A stretch of 64,000 nt of DNA from Undaria pinnatifida. Lineage: Eukaryota > Sar > Phaeophyceae > Laminariales > Alariaceae. The notes under the pieces are model-generated. The model was not told where the DNA came from. It saw only the letters and a list, made by a program, of their open reading frames with translations, and searched no databases. Positions 56,130-64,000 of this stretch are shown here, piece by piece (within the stretch, counting starts at the first letter, position 1; the number at the start of each line of letters is the position of its first letter). The translations under genes and the position numbers were made by a program. The stretch spans positions 2,676,936-2,740,935 of the forward strand of contig JABAKD010000020.1 of assembly GCA_012845835.1 (NCBI GenBank), in the 5' to 3' direction.

Positions 56130-59100
56130 TCGTCGGTGGACTGCATTGCTGTAAACATGGAGAACTTCACTGGCAACACCACAAGCAACCTCGTCAACAT
56201 CGTACGAGGAGTCGCGTACTACGACGGCGAGAAACCCGACGAATTCGAGGACTGTAACCAAAAGGCGTTCTTCAAACTTAGCATACAACGCCCTGGCACA
56301 TTTGATTGCTGTGAAGGAAGGTCAAGCCAGGCCGACCGAGGAACCGATCAAGCGAAGGAGAACGAGGGGGGCACCGAAACTACCCCCCCTGTAATTCTGT
56401 TGACATTCGGACTGCTGTGTACACACCTGGGAGGACCTTGCTGCGGTGCCAGGCCGTGTTCAACCGGGCCAATCAGGACCCGTATGCGAGCCTGTACTTG
56501 GTGACGGACAAGACGGCGGCTGTTGGTAAATCAGTGGCTTCTGGAGAAAGGTATTATATTAGAGAGACCAATGTCTGGAGAGACAGGTCAGGAAGTGGAG
56601 TGGGTCATGTGGGCCAACTCTCCACAGCCCAGTAACAACCGCTCGTAGTCGAATACCTAAACCTCCTCGCATAGTGCCTACTCGTACATACCCGTGGGAC
56701 TGCTCGTGGGTGATACCACGAGACGATCCCTGTAACTTACCTCCGTGACACAACGTATGTAACTGTAACTTATTGCTAGGCTGTTCGTTGAGACAAGCTA
56801 TATCGTGTTAGCAACACTACAGGAATGTTCCTATTCGTCAATGTGTCCGACGTACCGACATACCAACGTACCGTACACACCACTACGGTCCGATGTATAA
56901 CTCGTGCACATGTACAATCTACCGAAGTACCGTAGCACCACAAGAAGAGTATTCTGGTATAACAACATACAATCAACAGTTCTGCTATTCAAACCAACCA
57001 ATCAGGGTTTCACCGCAGTACAGTTGATACATACATGCCGCTATCACGAACACCCTCCCTAGGGGCTGTTGTATCTACCAGACCAAATACATATCAAACA
57101 AAAACAAAAACAAAACGACTCAGACTTCTACTTCTTGATACCAAGTGCAAAGTCGCGGTGAACTTCAAAAAGATCTCTCGGCAACGCCTTCGTGAGGATG
57201 TCCGCGTGTTGTTTCTCGCTGGGGACGTGGGTGACTTCGATCACACCCTCCTCGGTCAGATTCCTAGGAAAGTGGTGCCTCACATCGATGTGCTTACTCC
57301 TACTCGAGCTCAGCGGGTTCTCTGCGAGCGCAATCGCCCCCTCGTTGTCTTCAAGGACATCTATCTTACGAGGCTTCGCACTAGGCCCCAGGAACTGAAG
57401 AATTCCGTTTACAAACAGAGCCTCCTTTACACCATCTCCCATCGCAAGATACTCTGCTTCTGAAGTTGACTGTGAAACGCATTTCTGCGTCCTAGAAATC
57501 CAAACTACAAGCATCGCCGCCACGAAAACCATCGCACCCGAAACTGATCTACGGTCAGTGGCCCTACTTGCAAAGTCAGCATCTACATACACCAACGTGC
57601 CTGCGTCTACCGAACTATCCTGCTTGAACTTCAAAGTCAGATGCGCCGTTTCCAGAAGATAATTGAGAATCTTCTGAGCTGCCTTCCAGTGGCTCCTCTT
57701 TGGTTCGTGAGAGTGCCTCGCCACCGCCCGCACAGCATTCGCGATGTCGGGCCTTGTCTGGCTGGCGATCCACATCAGGCTCCCCACCACCTCTCGGAAC
57801 GGCACATCTCCTGCCCCCTCATCCTCCATCACGGACCTGTTATCATTGGCAAGGGAAGCAGGTATCGAGCTGGTGCGACATATATTGAATCTCTCGAGAA
57901 CACTCCTGATATAACTTTCCTGAGAAATCTCAATCGTACCAGCCTCACGGTCGCGAATATATTCACAACCTAGAAAGAACTTGACCTCCCCCAAGTCCTT
58001 CGTAGGAAGAGAGTCACCTAGTGCTGCCACAACCACCTTGGCAAGGCTCTTACTTCCTGCATACAGAATGTCATCCACGTGGATCGCGACCATCCCCAAT
58101 ACCTCGTCTCCCATCATGAAACGCAGGACACAGGGGTCAGACATTGACTGCTCAAAACCACTCCTCTTCAGTTCCGACACCAGCCTCTTGTAAAATGTCC
58201 TAGAAGCCTGACTTCAATCCGTACAAACTCTTGTTCAAACGGACAACCTTTCCTGACATCGACCCGCAGCCAGGAGGCAACTTCATGAACACCTCGTGAT
58301 CCAATTCCGACTGAAAAAATGCTTGCTCAATATCCCAGTGGAGTAACTCCAAATTGTACAAACACGCCAACACTATCAGCAATCGTACAGATGCAGCATT
58401 TGCGGTAGGCGAGAATGTCTCAAGATAATCCACACCATACTTCTGCTTTAAGCCCTTCGCTACAAGCCTAGCCTTGGCCTTCACTATCTTTCCTGTTTCG
58501 TCTGCTTTCCACTTGAAAACCCATCTAGCATCAATCACATTACAGCCTATCGGGACTTTTACTGCCAACGTGAACGTTCCTGCTCTTATCAAGCCTTCAA
58601 TTTCGGCAGACCTGGCTCCTTCCCAAATCTTAGCGTACTTCGAACGCTGGGCTTCCTGATAACTACCAGGCTCCGATTCTACATCCTGAGCCAGTTCTTT
58701 CGGCAATTTCGTCTCATCACCTGCTCTCTGCTCCGACAACAATGAGTACACGACCTCTGTCGCGAAGATGGGTCCTAGGGTGGCCATGAGGCCGGGTACA
58801 CCCTGCTGGTTGACTGCACGAGTTTGCGCGCGAGTCCTACCTTCTCTCACTTCATCGTTTTCACGCGCGGAAGTATTAAAGTCAGCAAGCTCGGCCACAT
58901 GCCGCGGACGACGAGCGGCTGGAGGGGATGCCTCCGCCTCTACCAGTCCTCCCGACCCAATCGACTCTTCATCATCATGCCCTCCCTGCCCCATCGACTC
59001 TACCTCATCATCCCCTCCCAGATCCCCCATCTCTACCTCTCCTGATTACTGCCCTCCCTGGCCCTCCCCGTCATTCACAGGCGAAGACACAGAAGGAGCT

Positions 59101-62100
59101 ACACTACCAGAAGAAATGTTCACGGGGGCAGACGGTTCAGCAGGGGAAGATGGAACAGAAAAGGACGGGCCTATACTACCTGCGCCAACACTCTCAACCT
59201 CCTCGACTCCCGCACCAGAGGGCACGGCATCACGTTTCAAAAGTGTGTGAGCGCCTCTTCTTCCCACAAGCGGCCATATCTCGGTTTCAACATCGTCGTC
59301 ACTATCCCCCCCTCCCTCCTCTGCTACCTCTATCGGCAAAGAAGGTTGCAGCGGAGGGAGCTGTGACGGCAGCACCTCCCACGTCACATCCCTCGTTTCT
59401 TGAATAGTACCAGCCCTCGTAAGTACTCTATGACAATCACGCGGGTGGTCTCTCGAAGGACCGACATAGAAACAACTCTCACCCTTCGGCAGCAGCTTTG
59501 ACGGTCGCTGCCACCTACAGTAGGCGGGCTTCAAAAACGGATACGGTCTAGCGGGACGAGGTTCACCATACCACATTTCATACGGCGATTTGGATTCAGG
59601 GTTAGCAGAACACGCAGTGTGGTTCATCGCTTCGCAAGCCCAGTGCATAGCCTCAGCCCAGAGTTTATCAGTCTTAGGTAACTGTACATGCCCAAAAAGG
59701 ACTTTAGCTTGAATACGAGCCGCCATCGCGGCCTCCTCTATCAATCCCAGCCCACGCTCTGCAACACCATTATATTGCGGACTATAAGCCGGTGTGAACT
59801 CTTGTTTGATCAAAAGCTCGTTGCACACAGATGCAAACTCCCCCCCGAAAAACTCCCCACCATTGTCAGACCTAACAATCTCAACCAATGACGGGACACC
59901 ATCAGCACGCACACTCGCAAGAAAACTCCGGAAAGCACTGCCAGCGTCTGATTTATTTTTCAGGAAATACAGCCATGCACGTCTCGTGAAATCATCCTTC
60001 ACAATCATGGGGTAATGTTTTCCCCCTACGGACGCAATGTTCTTCCTTCCTCCCAGGTCAACAAAAACTCTGCCCAACTTTTTATCCGATCGAGTTGTAG
60101 TTTCCCGAACGATTCCTTTCCGAATAGCCTTCGACATCGAACACCCTGAACAAGCATGCATGTCACCAACCAACTTGGTATCTAATCGCTTTGCAGTAGT
60201 GCGAAGCAGACCCTCGTGCGAATGTGCATAAATAATGTGGAAATCGTTGATATCCATCGTAGTTTCATGCTTGGGGTTGGCGGGAGTGAGAGCAGCCAAC
60301 ACCGTACCAACAGAGGCTTCTCCTAGGCGACACGCAGACGCAATCAGCATGCCATCGAAGTTCTGAAAAGTTACTTGTCCATTGAATGCAGTCATAACAC
60401 CATTAGGACCACCAAGACCATTCCATGACTCACCATCAAACTCTGCACTCGGAGAAAAGAGATTATACCCCAAGTTGGGAGAGTACAATACGTTCTTCAA
60501 TTCCACGGAGAACTCACTGTCAGCAGTCACAAATACCAAGTCTAGCGTTCCGGAGTAAGCTACTTCACAAGACACGCCACCAATTCCATTCACACTTCTG
60601 TGGCAAGGCTTCAAGTCTCTCATGCAAGACAGGGAATCAGTCATGTGATATGAAGTGCCTGTGTCATCATACCAATCCTCGACATATCTAGCCTTGTTGA
60701 CAGCTTTCAGGATCATATCATTACTGACGGCGCTCATAATCAGATCATCACGGGACGTCATCAGACACTTCAGACCAGAGACATCATACCACATCCTACT
60801 CAAATCATCACACGCCTTCAAGACCATGTTTTTGTGGCTGTCTTTCTTCAAGCAGTCGAACAGAAACCACCAAGCAATCTCATGCTGACGCAGTACACCA
60901 ACGCTGTATCCCTTCTCTACCCAAGGGGTCAAGTCGAAATTAACGTCGGCGATTTTAATGTCGATATCACAGGTGAACGGCTCGCTCAGATTGTAGTGAC
61001 GAGCTTTGAGCAGAAAATTCTGCGACCATGAAGGATACGATACATCAGTACCGATAAATTCAGGAGCCTTGGGAACTTTCTTGAAAAGACCCCCACCCAA
61101 GCTCTCCCCCGAACTACTGTCAGCCGCTGGGATCAGTGTGTTCCCACTAGCGACTTTTCCCCGCCACTCACTTGCTGAGGTAGTGGGCGGAACAGAGGAC
61201 TGGCTACCTAAAGCCCCACCAACAGTCCCGTCAACCGAACCAAAGTTTACTGCAGAAACAGAGGAACGATTCTCATCAGAAACACGCGGGTTCAAGCCTG
61301 GGTCTACAACACCCCTACTCCCAACCCTCATGTCGGACACGCCAAAGCCTAGGGTATCGCCTCCCGTACTCCCCGCGGTCCTACCGGCGGCACCCGATTG
61401 GTGCACACCAGACTCTAGTTCGATGCCTCGCGGCGCAGCACGCGAACTAGAGGACTCCACATTCTCCCTCTGGTGTGTCTCAACAACTGTCTGGAGCATC
61501 TGCTGCTGGTTAGAAAACATATCCAGCATTTGAGACACTCGAGACTCTAAGGAATCCATTCTCTCACCAAAGCCCTGCGGGTCACCCTGTTGGTTTGCCG
61601 CAGGGTCACCTCCCTCCTGTTCAGCCATGACGAGGCCGGTTGATCAAGCCGCCCTCACAGTCTCGTCGAACACAGTCCAGGGGGACGTACAGCAGTCGAC
61701 CGATAGCGCTATAGCGTGTTGGTAAATCAGTGGCTTCTGGAGAAAGGTATTATATTAGAGAGACCAATGTCTGGAGAGACAGGTCAGGAAGTGGAGTGGG
61801 TCATGTGGGCCAACTCTCCACAGCCCAGTAACAACCGCTCGTAGTCGAATACCTAAACCTCCTCGCATAGTGCCTACTCGTACATACCCGTGGGACTGCT
61901 CGTGGGTGATACCACGAGACGATCCCTGTAACTTACCTCCGTGACACAACGTATGTAACTGTAACTTATTGCTAGGCTGTTCGTTGAGACAAGCTATATC
62001 GTGTTAGCAACACTACAGGAATGTTCCTATTCGTCAATGTGTCCGACGTACCGACATACCAACGTACCGTACACACCACTACGGTCCGATGTATAACTCG

Positions 62101-62900
62101 TGCACATGTACAATCTACCGAAGTACCGTAGCACCACAAGAAGAGTATTCTGGTACAACAACATGCAATCAACAGTTCTGCTATTCAAACCAACCAATCA
62201 GAGTTTCACCGCAGTACAGTTGATACATACATGCCGCTATCACGAACAGCGGCTTTCCCGTTGACTGTCCACGCCTGCGACAATCGCAGAATCCGTTTTG
62301 ACGGGGAAAAGTCGACGAAATAAGGGGAGGCCAACCATGTAGGGTCGTACAAGAGCCATCCGCACTCTGTAGGCGGTCCTCGCAATTTCAAACCATGAAT
62401 CAAGACGAGGGTCCCGACCGCTTCGTCATGCAGGCTAAACGCCCCGGTAGCTGACCGGTTGCCTCGCAGGAACCTGTCGCCGAGCGACACTGAACAGATA
62501 TATATATATGAATGTCCAAGGCTTCCCGGAGAAGTACAGAAACACCATGTAGACGACGTCCAAGGATCCCGACTTCGATCTGCCGAAGATGCAGGCGACC
62601 ATGCGCCAAATGTACTTGATTTGTCTGTCGTACAACAATGGCAAGGGTGAACGTATCGCGGGCCTGGCATGGCCATGTCGGCGGAGCCAGCTATCGAACC
62701 CAAGGTCATGGTCTGTCACAACTGCGGTAGGCTCAGGCATTGCTCACGCGACTGCGCCGTGCCTGGCAAGGCCTACGGGAACGGCAATAAGTCCGTTAAA
62801 CAGACGAACGTTGGATCAGAGGGTCGTCACTGAGTCTAAGTGGTACACTGCGCACAAAACGGCCATGCACAACAACACCAGGTGCTACATGTGAGGAGCC
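56130..62900 (+). mobile_element. Older gag-bearing retroelement relic, interrupted by a copia element
   Basis: To the left of the copia insertion (about 56157-56520) lies gag-like sequence starting MENFTGNTTSN. To the right (62249 to about 62895) lies more gag-like sequence, with a CCHC zinc knuckle (CHNCGRLRHCSRDC) and an HKT..HN...C motif typical of copia-type gag. It is a broken relic; only gag-like parts are visible and no LTR pair was found. Its orientation is opposite to that of the inserted element. Confidence 0.65.
56521..62248 (-). mobile_element. Ty1/copia LTR retrotransposon, nearly whole
   Basis: 5.7 kb, minus orientation. LTRs of 532 bp at 56521-57052 and 61717-62248 begin TGTTGG and end CGAACA on the plus strand, and differ at about three positions by eye. 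The 5-bp duplication GCGGC flanks it (56516-56520, 62249-62253). Parts from 5' to 3': gag-like region, protease motif DTGTSYHMT, zinc-binding GAG-pre-integrase region, and integrase core with DNGGEF and YSPQYNGVAERG (roughly 59.0-61.6 kb); then reverse transcriptase with HVDDILYAGS and RNase H with YVDADFA and TSEAEYLA (roughly 57.1-59.0 kb). Domain order integrase before RT defines copia. Purine tract AGGGAGGG lies next to the 3' LTR. About two breaks are apparent. Recent insertion judged from LTR identity. Confidence 0.95.
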
Positions 62901-64000
62901 CGACGCTCACAGACGGGCAGTGCGTGCGCGGCGCCTGTGATCAGCTCCTAAAATTCGTCCCGATAACACCGAAATGAAACCGTCGTTAGATCTTGAAGAA
63001 GATATTAAGCGCGACAATGATTTTGACCAGGGCTTGCGATTTTAGCCCATGAAAAAAATGCCGCCGGATTTACTTCGGGTCGCGGGAGCGTGTCATGGCT
63101 TTTTTTCTTTCGAACTGTGTGTGCGCAACCCGATTAGGAAGGGGATAATTTGATGATTGAAAGCATTACAACAGACGTGCCAGCACGAGAGTACGATGAT
63201 ATCCTGCTTGATTGGTTCGCCAAAATTACTGCAGGGCAGACAATAAGTACCCGCCTGCGGGCGTGGCCCCCCCGTCTTGCTCAGGGTCTCCCTTTTGGAT
63301 GTCCAGGTTCACATTTTTACAAGCAATACAGCTTATATTAGTAACAGCAGCTTTGTTTGTTTCGATCCTGGCTCACCACGTCCATTCTATTCCACATCGA
63401 ACTAAGTGGCAAAAATCTAGGATTTTCCTTCGCTGGGTTTCCGCCTGCCGTACAGTACCTACGCACTTTGGCAGAGAAACAGATAGACGCGGCCAAAGGA
63501 CTCAGATGACTATTGCCTGGTATGTGTCTTACATCGTCGTTGCGCTCTATTATAGTATGTTGCATATTAATCTAGCGCCAATAAATTAAGGCCTCCTTTC
63601 CATGAGACGTCCTTGCGTAGGTGGGTGGTGGTCGATCATCTCCCTCAACCGCCCAGTCAGGCTGAATGCATACATGCAATTATGTGCACGAAGAAAACAA
63701 CACCAGCAACAACCAAATGTTATTAAACGAAAACTAAAATCATGCCGGACACACAACAACTCTTGCTTGTGTCGATTTTGAAAGCGACCCGCAGCAAACG
63801 AGTAAAAAACGCAGACATCGCATGGACGCCCACCTAAACTATCCTATTCGCATCCCTCGTGGGGCCTTGCTCTGCACACCACGCCACTCTATTCCACTAT
63901 ATACGCCGCAGCCGTAAGATACCGTCAACTGATACTACTGTAGAAATTAACGCAGTACCGCACGGAAAAAAGCTAAGATTCCAGCAACCGCGGTACATCA
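62901..64000. other. Window edge, no gene seen
   Basis: Short frames only (for example 63212-63589), none with recognisable domains or splice-supported continuity. No repeat recognised. Confidence 0.4.

Noticed and set aside
56559-56976. Small open frames repeated at 61755-62172
   Set aside because: They lie within the two LTRs of the copia element and are duplicated only for that reason.

Overview
The window is eukaryotic nuclear DNA. The host genes are cut into short exons by GT-AG introns, mostly 450-1,800 bp, and there is abundant interspersed repeat DNA, runs of poly-C/poly-G and triplet microsatellites. Intron lengths near 700 bp, very intron-rich genes, CTG-type repeats and short TAGGGTT-like tracts fit a stramenopile alga, perhaps a brown alga. 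That assignment is an inference from style, not from a species-specific marker.

Four conserved host genes could be reconstructed by joining reading frame, splice sites and family conservation. On the plus strand they are a TOM22-like mitochondrial import receptor (6280-8583), cytochrome c (12774-14274) and RNA polymerase II subunit RPB4 (20660-24012). On the minus strand is the replicative helicase subunit MCM6, 18 exons over 22.3 kb (47934 down to 25652), covering more than a third of the window. All 17 MCM6 junctions were placed by hand and keep frame; one intron uses a GC-AG pair. RPB4 and MCM6 converge, with their 3' ends 1.6 kb apart. The genes belong to protein import, respiration, transcription and replication; nothing suggests an operon-like functional link.

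Most of the rest is repeats. The dominant one (called family A here) is a C-rich mosaic of about 1 kb with about a dozen full or partial copies and a conserved, potentially structured 3' core. Others are two families of very small LTR elements (TRIM/SMART-like) whose primer site matches the 3' end of a tRNA, tRNA-derived SINEs, a hairpin-rich A-tailed retroposon (SINE B), terminal-inverted-repeat DNA transposons, and the 3' part of a LINE (53.1-54.55 kb). Many are nested: both TRIM families and SINE B sit inside family A copies at 49.5-52.1 kb, and two copies of one SINE are each split by a different DNA transposon.

At 56.5-62.25 kb a Ty1/copia LTR retrotransposon in minus orientation has 532-bp LTRs that differ at about three positions, and a GCGGC target duplication. 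It interrupts an older gag-bearing retroelement relic. The last 1.1 kb, the first 0.5 kb and several intergenic stretches hold no gene that I can support.
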